A stretch of 64,000 nt of DNA from the NCBI GenBank assembly GCA_019722365.1, contig JADFUC010000892.1, positions 310,001 to 374,000 on the forward strand, in the 5' to 3' direction. The notes under the pieces were generated by a model, which saw only the letters and a list, made by a program, of their open reading frames with translations, ran no database searches and had not been told where the DNA came from. Position numbers and translations under genes: made by a program. The DNA comes from Lithospermum erythrorhizon. Taxonomy: Eukaryota > Streptophyta > Magnoliopsida > Boraginales > Boraginaceae. Positions 22,601-34,121 of this stretch are shown piece after piece. Each line of letters begins with the position of its first letter. Position 1 is the first letter of the stretch.

Positions 22601-24395
22601 TGTTCTTCATCTTTTCTGTTGTTTATATTTCTGGGAAAAATTTCATATTACTCATAGGAATCTGATGATGCATGAGAGTAATATATACAAATGGCATTGA
22701 GAAAGCTTCTTACCCTCTGCTAAATCATGTACAATGGCCATTTTGATACACCTGAATATTCACAAGAAAGAAACCAAGCAAACACTAGTCAGCATCATAT
22801 TGTTTGTCACATACGAGTAGAATGCATAACAGAGAATGAAAAAAGAACATCCACCTACTTATCCCTGTTTACACCTGGGATATCGGGAGTAATAAGAGCC
22901 ATTAATCCCATCCGGTACATGTGATCAGCTATCGATTCAGGACCTTTTACATCCCTACGCACCCATCCGGTTCTCTTTGTTGTCTAAATTAGATAATCAA
23001 ATTAAGCATAAGTTAAATAATTAACAGGACTGATAACTCAAAGTTTACCTCAGCTACTTGAAATACAGTTACCACAAGAATTACTCTACATATTTCAAGT
23101 ATACTAATTCCAATAATAATTGAGCTGGTGTAAATATTTCAATAGCACAAATCAGGGAAAACGATGAAAAGATAAATTTAAACAACCAACAATGTTTTTC
23201 TCTCAAAGCCCAGAACACAAGTAGTATTCTTCTTAAAATTAGTAATGCATAGGAAACACTGATAATGCTACAGATCACACTTCTTCACAGCATCAGCTCA
23301 GAATTTCAACAGCAATTCGAGAATCCAGATATACCAAAACTCAGTTCAGCAAGTAATCACATTCTTCTTTAATATAAGTCGTCACATTCGAGGCTAAACT
23401 CACCTAAATTTTCAGAAGCACACAATTCCGACATTGACAACATACACAACTAAAATTATACCTTCAGTGATATAACCAATAATCTACACCATTCAATAAG
23501 TAAAGGAGACTTCACATTCAGAAGGTAGCATATAATATAGAATCACTTTAACACTTGTCCACCACATATTATAGAATCTTTAAGAAAGCAATATAAAGAC
23601 TCCCCTAATAAAATGTAAGCATAATTCTAAACATGCACAATCCAGTTATAGACTCAATACTCAAAACCAGTCAGTAACTGAAGCATAATTCATACTTAAA
23701 ATATGCTCTACACAAATATGCATTAACACTTGGTCACTTACCGACCATCAACTAAAGAATCTTGAAGGAAACAACACAAAGACTCCACTTTTACGAATGT
23801 AAGCATAATTCTAAAAACGCACCTTTCATTTATAGACTCAATAATCAAAACCATTTAAAGATAATTCATACTTAGCATTTGCACCACATAAAATATAATC
23901 ATTTAGCAATTGCCAACAACCAATCATAGTATCTTGAAGAAAACAATACAAAGACTCCATTTTTACAACCTAAGCATAATTAAAAATGCACCATTCACTT
24001 ATAGACTCGATACCCAAAACTATTCCAAACGATAATTCATACATAAAAGTTATACTACATAAAGTATCATCCTTTAACACTTAACAATCATATAATATTC
24101 AAGAAAACAATACAAAGATTCCCCTGTGCTAATTATAAATGTGTGTATAACAACTCGGTCATTTAACACTTACCAAAAAAATGTATAAAATGTGAAAGAA
24201 AACAACAAAAAGAATAAATGGTACCTTGAGGTTATGGCAAAGAGTAAGAAAATCAATAGCAGATGAAGGAGAAGAAGATTTAGTAGCCATGTTACGAGAT
24301 TGTTTAGCAACAGTATTAGCAATTTGATAGGGTCTCATGAAAGGGAAAAGAGTAAATGGGGGCAATGCTATGGTCTTGCTAACAAGTCCAATCAT
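19612..24395 (-). CDS. HD-domain metal-dependent phosphohydrolase (HDDC2/YfbR-type), 8 exons
   Basis: I read eight exons: 24225-24395, 22859-22983, 22714-22751, 21568-21678, 21161-21240, 20912-20948, 20418-20459 and 19612-19676. All introns begin GT and end AG, phases agree, and the sum is 669 nt (222 residues plus stop). The family hydrolyses 5'-deoxynucleoside monophosphates using a divalent metal. The HD-domain residues are visible: H78 in [11 protein letters not shown]107-D108 in [14 protein letters not shown] and D174 in VKDLDKVEMI. Also typical are [27 protein letters not shown] and the C-terminus [20 protein letters not shown]. Residues 1-40 are rich in basic and Ser/Thr residues and poor in acidic ones, which could be an organelle transit peptide; a second Met (M36) could give a cytosolic form. 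No break or missing key residue was seen. The weakest site is the intron 4 donor (TCTG then GTACTG), chosen because only it keeps frame. Confidence 0.93.
23516..24190. repeat. Diverged tandem array in intron 1 of the HD-domain gene
   Basis: AAAGACTCC-type anchors lie at 23595, 23778, 23950 and 24114 (spacings 183, 172 and 164 bp). Each unit also carries TAAGCATAATTcTAAA, a GCAC-rich block, TATAGACTCaATAc and AACACTT motifs. That makes about four units of 165-185 bp, well diverged, entirely within the intron. Confidence 0.75.
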
Positions 24396-24837
24396 TTTTT
24401 GTGTATTTGTTGAGAAGAAATGATTCTTGGCCCAAATACTTGTGCCTGCCTACTTCAACATAATTAGGATGTTAGGTGTTTAAAGAATTGAAATTCCAAC
24501 TTTCGAATTAACACGCATATCCAATCGATTTTTAAATATTTCATATATTTTTTACGCTTAATTCAAATCATTCTAAAATTACGTAAAATCTTATATTCCT
24601 TCAAATTTTTTAATTAATATTTATTTAAGAGTACTTGATCACTTAATAACTCTTTAAATATAAGATTTAAAAATTACGATAAAATATAATGATTAAATAT
24701 TTTTTTCTTGTTATCATTAATATCAATTTTATAAAGATTGTTGTGTTTATTTTTTTTGATAATATTTATTTTATTTTCTAAGACATTTTATTTCAAGTAT
24801 AATTTTATTAAAAATATTACTTTAATTATTAATATAT
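24396..24837. other. 5' flank of the HD-domain gene
   Basis: AT-rich, with no convincing TATA box close to the start codon on the minus strand. The putative mariner end at 24838 lies about 440 bp upstream of the start codon, so the element borders this promoter. Confidence 0.45.
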
Positions 24838-26170
24838 ACTCCCTCTATCCAATTTTAATGGGAATAATTTGATTTTTACTAGTTTTTAAGAAATGTGTTG
24901 GCTTATGGTGAATGTTCAATGTTACCCTTCATTTACCTTCCACCATAACAACAAAAATTTTCATCCAAATAGATATTCCCTCCCTTAATTTACCGCCCCA
25001 CCATACTAAAAATCATTATTACAAAGATACTCCATTTTCCAAGAGATGAACTTTGTTTAACGGAGCCCTTTAATATATTCGAGGTGATGTAATTCTCAAA
25101 CTAACAAAAATTATCTCGGGAGGAACGTAAAATGTATGATATCTAACTCGTTAAAAAGAAAGTAAAGATGGAGAATTAACGTGAGGATCCCAAACTTCAA
25201 TGGCTAAAAAATTCAATACATCTCGAAGAACTATTTCAACGATTTGGAAAAAAGGGAACAAAATAGTCAATGGAGAAACTCAAAAACCAATATTTTCTTA
25301 TCGAATTGTAAAAGTTGGGCGTAAAAATATGTTGATCAAACAAGATGAGTTTACAGTAATTCCATTGTGCCATCGCACAAATATTCGTTCCATAGCCACA
25401 AAACTTAACATGTCAAAGTCTACGGTGCATAATCGAATGAGAGAAGGTTTTGCTCGACCACATTCAAACCCAACCAAGCCTCTTCTAACTAAATTGAATG
25501 AGAAGGCCAGATTATAATTTTGTATTTCGGTGATTGATCCTAATAAGAGTAATTTAAATGGTAAACCTACATTTGCGTATTACGTATGACCTCATGCTCA
25601 TATCGATTTAGAAGCCGGGTTTTACATGACAAAAAAATCTCAAAAATTTTCACCTCCTCACTTGATGAAATTGAATCTCATTAGGCCTATTAAGAGTAAA
25701 AATTTTATTACTACAATCATGTTTATGATCACAAGCACTCAAGATTTGTCAGTTGGACTAACGAATGGTTCGAATGGAGACGGCGTGTTTCCCTTTGTTT
25801 GTACCCAAACTACTCCTAAGATTCCAGCGAAGAATCGATTTGTTGAACCAGAAAACTAAGTCACTCTTGGTTATAACAAAGATGTTATTTAAAATGTTTA
25901 ATTGAAAGCTCCTAAGTAATTCGAGAAAAGTGGCCAAAAGTGTGATCCAAATACTATTATATTCATACAACAGGATAACGCATGTCCCTGGCTACTAAAA
26001 ATGAATGATCCGTAATTCCCTTTAAAGCTGCCAAGCAAAGATGGTTTCGATATACGATCATAAGGTCCACCACCAAATAGTCCTCGATATGAACGTGATT
26101 GATCTAGGATTTTCAAGCTCGGGCCCAAGCTTTTACAACATAAGTGAAGCTCCCAACTCACCCCCATACC
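24838..26170 (+). mobile_element. Dead mariner-like element (Tc1/mariner transposase)
   Basis: The left end TACTCCCTCTATCCAATTTT is the standard Stowaway/mariner terminus after a TA. The best frame, 25200-25517 (105 codons), contains the helix-turn-helix region: MAKKFNTSRRTISTIWKKG, and TNIRSIATKLNMSKSTVHNR with HSNPTKP after it. Further on, in several frames, pieces of the catalytic domain remain: HIDLEAGFYM (first Asp), FITTIMF, GVFPFVC, IQQDNA (second Asp, about 25966), and NSP followed after a one-base shift by DMNVIDLGFF (third Asp, about 26075-26100). Plant mariners use a DDD triad for cut-and-paste at TA sites. Stops and frameshifts make this copy inactive. I found no matching right terminus; debris may reach about 26600. 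Confidence 0.82.
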
Positions 26171-28101
26171 GCACGTAATTCATTCCTGACAAAGACGCAA
26201 TCCCCTCAGCTTGATGTGCTTTATCTTTACAATGCAAACCAATGTCGAGGGCCCCTAAGGCGTTAGGAAAAATACTTCATGCCCTCACGAGGCGAAAGTT
26301 AAAGCGGATCGACCAATTACCCATTCAGTTTCTTTCGAGGATGATATATCGAGAAGCTTATAATGCATCGGCAATTAAACGGGTAGTTCGATTAAGAAAA
26401 ATGTGACTACAAGAAGAATGACTTTCGAGTTCATTATTCCTTTTTATGACATCACTAAATTGTTGATTTACCAAGGAAACCGGCCTCCATGTCCAATCAA
26501 GCGATCCAAACTACATCGAGTTGTTAATTTACGCCATCCGGTGTTAGTCATCTTGCATCCACCACCCAAGATACTGCATGCATCAAACTTACCGGCCCTT
26601 TTCTTCATGATATAAAGACATTATTTTTTGCTTCTGTTAGCTCTAATTTTAGTATCCGCTTGCAATGTCCGTGGTTTTGCTCTTATCCATCTCGAATTTG
26701 ACTACTTTATACACTGAGGCTACTAACAAAAGTCTTATCTCTACATTTAGCTACTATCTCTGATAGCTTTCTAATGTAGCTTCTTTCATAATGCATTGCT
26801 ATTTAATCACAAGGTGTCAAATTTGGTGTTGTTATTTTTGAGAGTTCTTGTAGGTTTCAGACAGGGTGACTGATGGGTATAAATTTGAAATATTTATTGT
26901 TTTACATTAAGAAGTTTTAATATTATTAAATAAGGATAGAATGGGAATATAATAATTTTTTTAGAAATTGGGCAATTAAAGTTGGACACCCAAATTAGAA
27001 ATGTGTACCAACTAAAATACATATTCAATAAAAATAATAAATTTTATAGACTTAAATACTATATGCCGTGATGTAATAATATTTTTTAAGAAAATATTAG
27101 TAATATAATATTTACCATCCAAAAATTATATTATTCGAATAATAATCAATCAAATAAATTATACTGACATATGATAATTTGCAGGTTTCAAAAAGCTGAA
27201 AAGATCTCAATTAAACATCTCATCTCTTTCCTCCAACTAAGAAAAGAAAAGATTTCAAGCGCCCACATTAATAATCATATTAATAATGCTCAAGACCTTT
27301 CGACATTTCACTAACTAATCTTAACACGTTATCTATAATTTATAATATTAAGAAACGATTTGGTATTCCATCAGATGCCATTTTACGATTTTGCTTAACA
27401 TATAAAAGCTAAAAGATAAATTAAGAGAATTTGTTACCTATTACCTAATTATTTCAAATAATGATATTCATTGCGGTTTCACTCTGTAAATTTTGTTAAG
27501 CCGTGAAAACAATTACCGGTAATCCTAATACTTGTATATACGACTTTATCAATATTCGTTTAACTTCAAAACTAAAATTATTAGTAGTAGTTAACATCTA
27601 TTATGATTCAAAGGGCAAATTAATAATAATAATAATAATAATACCATCAATTCTATCAAAAGCATATAAAAATACGGCATATTAATTGTCATTTCAAATC
27701 ACACAACATCCATTAAACGCCGACTTTCAGAATTAGATCGAAGAAAGATATATATCAATTATACTAAATCAGATTCCATGTATAGATGTAAATGGTTACA
27801 CACACTCAATGCCCCTCCGATTAAATATATTAACGAATCGATCATCAATATGTATCATCCCATTATTTTCTTTATGTCCGCAAATTGATATGATTTAAAA
27901 AATATAATTTTAATTTTTACATCTCAATATACAAAATTCATATATTGTAATTAAATAACAATAATAAATAATAATAATTCTACACAAAAACATACGATTA
28001 TTTAATTAATACATAATAATAATAATAATAGTTCTACATAATAATAAATAGAATAAATAATAAATAATAATAATAATAATAATAATAAATAATAATATCA
28101 T

Positions 28102-28135
<34 letters not shown>

Positions 28136-28666
28136 ACAAAAGATACGATTATTAACTAACACCTATTATAATAATAATAACACCATTTTTCAAGCTGAAA
28201 GAAATACTGTAGAATCCAAGTAAAAGAATACGCATAAATCGCTTATCCAAAAAAATAAGAAAAGCAAGAATTTATCAAAATCTAGCTTTTATTTAAAAAA
28301 TTATGTAGTTTTGATTTAGATGCCTTAAGAATTTACCTATTTTGTTACGAAAAAATAGTTATGTGGCCTTAATTTCATTTCCAAAATGAAACAGTACTAA
28401 TAGTATGATAGTCTAGTACTATTATTTAATAATAAGCATTTCCAATGGTAACTCAGCGAGCTATCAATTAACATTGAATTATTAATTAAAAAATACTTCA
28501 TCCATCCCAAAAGGATTATTCCATTTTGACTTCGGCCTAACGCATTTACTTAAAACGTAAATATTCTAAATATGCCTAAAGACCCAATCATGTTGCCTTG
28601 CCACCACCAAAATAATTACACAAAAGATTAAATTCGAACAAAAAAAGAAGATAGCATCCCTTGTTA
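26171..28666. other. Intergenic, AT-rich, no gene seen
   Basis: Some of 26171-26640 may still be transposon debris, but nothing is recognisable. At 28495-28520 CTTCATCCATCCCAAAAGG resembles a single Stowaway-type terminus without a partner. The end next to 28666 is the 3' flank of the epimerase gene. Confidence 0.45.
27957..28180. repeat. (AAT)n microsatellite tract
   Basis: Long runs of AAT/ATA triplets, notably at 28010-28030, 28055-28090 and 28104-28133, interrupted by short unique sequence. A shorter run lies at 27622-27643. Confidence 0.9.
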
Positions 28667-29811
28667 CTAAAGAGCCTTTCCTTGATGGTAACCATAATAT
28701 GACAAGTACCACCTAACAAATTTCTTCAACCCGGTTTGCAAATCGGTGGTCGGTTTATACCCGAATTCTTTTCGAGCCGAGCTAATATTGGCATGGGTAA
28801 AAGGTACATCCCCATTTCCGGGCATTTCAACCCAATTCTTCTTAGCCTTAACCTTCAATTGCCTCTCCAATATATTAACCATCATAGGCACACTAACTGG
28901 GGCAGTATTCCCCAAATTAAAGATCCGATAAGGAGCCGGTCCACGCTTCTTCCCACCCGGTATCTATCCTTGCTCAATCTGCCCCACGGGCCATAAACCG
29001 TAAAGAATCTCAACCCGGTCATCGACAACCCGTATATATGATTATACGTATGCGTAATTTCCTCCCCCGCTTTCTTCGTCGCGGCGTAGAGTGAAGCGGG
29101 TTGATCCGTTCGATCCGATTCCGAAAAGGGTACTTTTTCATTTAATCCATAAACCGAACTCGAACTTGCCCAGATTATCGAAGGCTGTGGGTCAGCATTT
29201 TTGCAAGTCTCGAGTAAAGTAACCAAGCCAGCAATATTACTATGAATATATGACATAGGATTTTCCATTGCATATCTAACCCCAGCTTGAGCAGCCAAAT
29301 GCATCACGTGTGTAAATGCCACCACATCAAATAATTTCTCAAGCAACCTTTGATCATTTAAATCCCCTTCGACAACAAATATGTTGTAAGAATCCAGAAG
29401 CTTAACCCTGTCTCTTTTCAATAACGGGTCATAATAATTATTGAAATTATCAAGTCCAACAACTCCATCTCCACGTTTCTTTAGGGCGAGTGACACGTGG
29501 GTCCCTACGAAACCGGCGGCACCGGTGACCAAGACCGACACACCGTTGGGGCGGCGGACCTCGGCGGAGGAACGGACTTGACGTTCCCATTGAATGCCAC
29601 CCCAAGTGGTGGAGAAGTACTTGCTACTTGTTGAGATAAATGAGTGGAAACTGAGATATGAAGCTGTTAAAGCTATCAAGAAAAGTGCCCACAAGAACAT
29701 TGTGCTTGTTGAAGTGAAGCATCTGTGGAATTGTCTGTTGGAACGGTCTTTGAATTTTCCTGGGGTTGATGGGAAGAGTTCGTCCTCCATTGGTTGCATT
29801 TTTCTTGACAT
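28667..29811 (-). pseudogene. UDP-glucuronate 4-epimerase gene with internal deletion
   Basis: The family converts UDP-glucuronate to UDP-galacturonate, the pectin precursor, as Golgi type II membrane proteins. Seen here: PSTPGKFK near the N-terminus, one membrane segment (FLWALFLIALTASYLSF), the NAD-binding VTGAAGFVGTHVS, THVMHLAAQAGVRYAMENP, WASSSSVYG, and the catalytic SLYAATKKAGEE (YxxxK). The frame reads normally to FFTVYGPWGR at about 28978. It should then continue for about 50 codons containing the conserved RDFTYIDDI part; instead some 20 unfamiliar bases lead into GKKRGPAPYRIFNLG in another frame, and the C-terminus (NTAPVSVP to RWYLSYYGY) follows normally to 28667. Deletion plus frameshift should destroy activity unless it is an assembly error. 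Family members are intronless, as here. The first ATG is at 29811; Met 8 (29790), before EDELFPSTPGKFK, may be the ancestral start. Confidence 0.88.
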
Positions 29812-29812
29812 A

Positions 29813-30320
29813 GTGGACAATCAATTTGGGACACCCTTCCGTTTATTTGGCTAAACAAGAAAATGGGTATTGGAAAATGTTGGGGGGGGGGGGATATTGG
29901 TTTCTTTGATTTCAAGAACTGGACAATCAACTTGGGACACCCTTGAGTTTATTCCACAAAATGAGAAAATGGGTAGTGGAAAAAAGGGAACTTTATGTGA
30001 TTGGAACTGAATAACTTGTAAACTGAAAAAAAAAATCTTGGTTTTCCTGATTTCAAGAAGTGGACAATCAATTTGGGACACCCTTGAGTTTATTTCACAA
30101 AACAAGTGAAAAAATGGGAAATTTATGTGATTGGAACAGAATAATTTGGAAAATGGGGATAAATACTTTAGTTTTCTTTGATTTTCAAGAAATGGACAAA
30201 CAATTTGGGACACCCTTGAGTTTATTTCAGAAAAAACAAGTTGAAAAATGGGAAAATTATGTGATTGGAAAGAATAAATTGGAAAAAGGGAGGAAAATAA
30301 TTGACAGATGCTTTTAGTAA
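29813..30320. repeat. Tandem repeat array upstream of the epimerase start
   Basis: TGGACAATCAATTTGGGACA-like anchors sit at 29814, 29920, 30061 and 30193 (106, 141 and 132 bp apart), each followed by ACCCTTgaGTTTATTTC and a purine-rich stretch. The innermost copy overlaps the first ATG of the epimerase. The motif resembles subterminal sequence of CTCCCT-type MITEs, so the array may come from MITE ends. A run of 12-13 G lies at about 29882-29893. Minus-strand leader or promoter sequence must lie in this array. Confidence 0.8.
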
Positions 30321-30390
30321 TTGCACCTGCTAAAGAAAGAGGGGGAGACGAAGGATATAAATAGAGGGGGACAACAAATAAAGAAGACAA

Positions 30391-32028
30391 CTTGTATACG
30401 CGTGAACGCGTTAAAGGACGTCGGCCAGATAGGATGAAAGAGATGTCAAATGATTTTTAATATTTCTTCAAAATAAATTCCATTTTAAATTTTGATTTTC
30501 ATTTTGCCTTTTATATTTAGAGTAAGAATATTAAAAGACTGTATCATAGCCAGCCAATTAGTGGAAATAAGTTGAGGGTTAAGGTGACATTGAATTGAAA
30601 TGATTTGATGTTTACTTATACAGTCATTTGAAATGGGGTGACTGGTAAAATTAATTCACAGGTGTAGGTCAAGTTGTGATATTTGAGTAAAATTTGGTTG
30701 GCGTTATGTGACATGCATGCAGATTCCGAAAGAAAAGCGTTTCTGGCTGACAAGCCATATTTTGATACAAGAAAGGCTGGTGCTTATTTCATGACTATTG
30801 ATAATGTAACGAGTGCTTTGGTGGCAAAATTAATAGCTATCACAAAGGGTATATGTAGAATATTATGAAATTCCAACTTGTATTAATAAAATAATGTAAT
30901 GTTATATATAGAGTTTATAATTAATTTATTGGGGTAAAACTACTCAAGTCCGTACATAAATGCAACTCACTAATATTATACATTATATTAGTTGGAGCAA
31001 AAGGATATCATTCATTTAAGTATTTAAAGTTAAAATCGACATTGACATATGGATGATGGGTAAGACTATCAGGCTCAACTGTTATACACACACCCAAATA
31101 GTATAGTAGTTAGGAGTAAACTGATTATTTTGCCCCCCCTTATTTGTAAGTGTAGTAGTTGAGGAAGTTTCATTAAGAACAAAATTGTCATTTCACCAAC
31201 AATTAGACAATACGAAGTATTTTATAATATTTCTTTGTCATATTATTCTTATCAGATCAATCTCTCATCAAATCATCAGATAATTTCATATTTCCTTTTA
31301 ACTCTACAACAATTATATTTTTTATTCAAATGACACAAGTTCATTAGATTTTATTTATAAATCTTAAAAAATAAAAAAAATATTGATAATGCTTATAGGG
31401 CAATAATGGTTACCAAATACATCGGAAGAAATTTCACACTCTAATTGCCTAAATGATCCATCAATTTATATTACATTTGTCTACTTGCTATACTTGGTCT
31501 TATATTGAATGAGATATAAATTTAATTGAAGAACTCTAAAATTATGTTTCATCATATGTAATTATCTACATATATGAATAAGATAAAAGATGATATTTTC
31601 ATGCAAATATATTTTCGCGTGATTTGTGATTTTGCACGCTCATTATTTTTATAAATATATAAAAATGGATCCAACGTGTAAAATGCGGTCGTTGAGGTAT
31701 CTGAACCCGAGAAGTATATAAATTTCGCGTGGAAATAATCTTGGCCGAATAAAATGACATAACTATTGAGAAAGAAGAAATGTCAGTCACCTCAACACTA
31801 AATGAGATTTATTTGACTTTATGTATGTAAGAGAGGAAGCAATTTAAGGAAAGTGATGTTAAATAAATTTTCTTGAATTTTTCTTGTAGAAAGAAGACTT
31901 TCATGTAATTGGATGCTACATGTTCAACTTACGGATGGAACAGCAGGAATGATAGAAACATGAGCACCATTTCAATTTGTGGGTGGTATGTTGTATTCCT
32001 TTATATTTTCTTATATTTAGATAGAATA
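30391..32028. other. Intergenic, no gene seen
   Basis: AT-rich sequence with short frames only. A good plus-strand TATA sequence, GGATATAAATAG at about 30353-30364, has no recognisable gene behind it and may instead serve in reverse for the epimerase gene. Confidence 0.4.
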
Positions 32029-32207
32029 TTTCCTCCATCTCAATTTATTTGAGACATTTTGACCTATACAATTTTTTATATAAATTTAAATTTTTCTCTC
32101 AATTAAAATTTTTTCTCCAATACTTCATTCACTATTTGATCAAAATAAGAATCACTTATGGGATTGCTATTTTGGAAAAATATTCCATACATTTTGGGAT
32201 GGAGGGA
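32029..32207. mobile_element. Stowaway-type MITE, 179 bp
   Basis: The left end TTTCCTCCATCTCAATTTAT mirrors the right end, whose reverse complement is TCCCTCCATCCCAAAATGTA. TA dinucleotides flank both sides (32027-32028 and 32208-32209), as expected for a Stowaway target duplication. It has no coding capacity and would depend on mariner transposase. Confidence 0.72.
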
Positions 32208-33540
32208 TATACTATATATATTTCTATATTTTCATTTGTTCGTCTGTAATTTTAATACGGATTTTATTTCTATGTTCGTTATTCCTATCATATTTATATA
32301 CATTAAAAGGATACGAGTCAGTCTCTCTGTTTTTGAATAGTGTATAAGAATATGATACTAGTATATACTCCATAAAATTGTCACTAAAATAATTATAAGC
32401 CAAACAATAAAAATATAAGATAAAAATAATTAAAAAGTGAGGAAGCATTATGTAAGCAAAAGCCAATTGGCTAAACCCAAACATTAGGCGCACCTTATGA
32501 CTTATGAGCCCATTGATTGACTCCACCGACTGGCAATGGCATAGGACACTGAACCATTTTCTACATAGCTTCCGTGTTTTGGCGGTGCCCCTTGATTGAC
32601 TGCCTTAATCTTGCATTTATAATTTATATTAGTGCCTCGAAAACAATCTTGCATTTATGCACACACAACTAATTTTTTTTTTTCTCTCTAGATCTCAATA
32701 TAATTATACTCAGTAATTTACTTCATTTTATAGCACAGTTTTGATCATGAAATAATTTTCAATTTGACTTTAATAAGTATACGATTGACACCATTAAATT
32801 TTTTTTAAACATATTGTCTATCTTTGAAAAAATAGAATAATAATTAAAATTGAATGATAAGTAATTGATAAGGAAACCTCAATCTAATTGACAAATCAAG
32901 CATCATTAGAGCACATCTCTATGACTCTATCTCGACTTCTTTATCCGTAACTACGAAGATGAATCCTTAAGCGCTTTTATTTTCACCGCTAACCCTAGTG
33001 CTTTTCTCAAGGCCGACTTTCGCTTCTCTCGAGAAGCATGTTTTGTCTCTTCTCTTATCATCTTGAAATTTGTTTCTGATGTATTTTTCCACTTTTTTCT
33101 CTTTTCCCCACGCACTCTATCCCCTTTTTCCCCTATCGACACATTCCTGCAGGTCAAATATTAGGATTTTCCTTGTATTTTTTTTCTATCTTGCTTACTC
33201 TAATGACACTTGTAATTTGTCTCGGGCCATTTTTTTTCTGTTTCTCCTTGTGTGTGCGTGTTCCCCATTCCCGCGGCGGCGTATTTAGTTGGCATTGGAT
33301 TCAAGCAGAAGAATCTAGACCAATTCACACCTTGTTTAGTTGGCTTTAATCCCTCGTGTTACTTCGACGTTAGCATATCACTCTCATTACGCTTCGGGTC
33401 ACAAACGGTCACGGAGAGCGACCGCGGTTAACTGGGCCGTGGTGACTTTAACGTAAGTTGTTTGTCTCGTGATTCCCCGTACGAAAGCAGCGGAGGAAAA
33501 TTTTCAATTTAGTTGGTAGAAAGTCAAGCCACGATTTGGT
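32208..33540. other. Intergenic, no gene seen
   Basis: AT-rich up to about 32900; somewhat richer in GC from 33250 to 33540, leading into the retroelement remnant. Short frames only, none with a recognised domain. Confidence 0.4.
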
Positions 33541-34121
33541 ATGTTTAATGTACGATCCTTGAAAGACTCTCAAGGTCAAGCTCACTGTGAAAGTGGTGGG
33601 GCGCACGAGTTACAAATTATCGATATGGGGTCGAATCTCTTTCATTTTATTTTCAACCATTCAACACAAATGATCAGAGTTCTTCAAGGTGAACTAGGGC
33701 TTTTTGAGGAACATGCTATATTATTAGGTCCTTGGGAGGCATAGAAACATCTAGATCAAATTCGATTGAAACACCTTCCATGTGGGGTACAAATATGGAA
33801 CTTACTACCTGGGTATATAACAGAGCCTGACGGGCTATCGGAGCACATATCGAGAAGTTGATGTGAGGCCGATAAAAAGCAAGATCGGTGCCAAAGAAAA
33901 GAGGCCGAGCATTTAAGCGAAAGCCGAGGCCACGTGTGACATCGTCAAATGTTTCACTTAGTAACAACAAAGTCCAAGTTGTGTATGACAATAAAAAGTA
34001 TGTGAAGTATGTCTCTTACTTACGCTGCACGTCACAGTGCTTTCTGGATACGAAGCATAACGATAAAGCTGCAGAACGGTGTCAAGTACAAAAAAATATG
34101 ATGATGGATGTTTGGTGTTAG
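33541..34121 (+). mobile_element. Retroelement ORF remnant with DUF4283-like and zinc-knuckle-like parts
   Basis: The frame 33541-33744 ends NLFHFIFNHSTQMIRVLQGE and then a GPW, matching the DUF4283 pattern (NLFlFqF..., vL..GPW) found in ORF1 of plant LINEs and related elements. After a stop, VQIWNLLPGY and ITEPDGLSEH continue the domain. The frame 33888-34121 adds QVVYDNKKYVKYVSYLRC and a later Cys, where a CCHC knuckle is expected, but its cysteines and histidine are incomplete. Several stops and frame changes make this a dead remnant; no reverse transcriptase was seen behind it. Confidence 0.5.

Noticed and set aside
30353..30364. GGATATAAATAG as a plus-strand TATA box
   Set aside because: No gene follows on the plus strand within reach, so it was not annotated as a promoter.
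29851..30390. 179-codon minus-strand frame with repeated NSRVSQIDCP-like segments
   Set aside because: It is a translation of the tandem array upstream of the epimerase gene. The frame stays open because the unit happens to lack stops; nothing marks it as a protein.
33716..33991. 91-codon minus-strand frame
   Set aside because: Antisense of the DUF4283-like remnant, which gives the better match on the plus strand.
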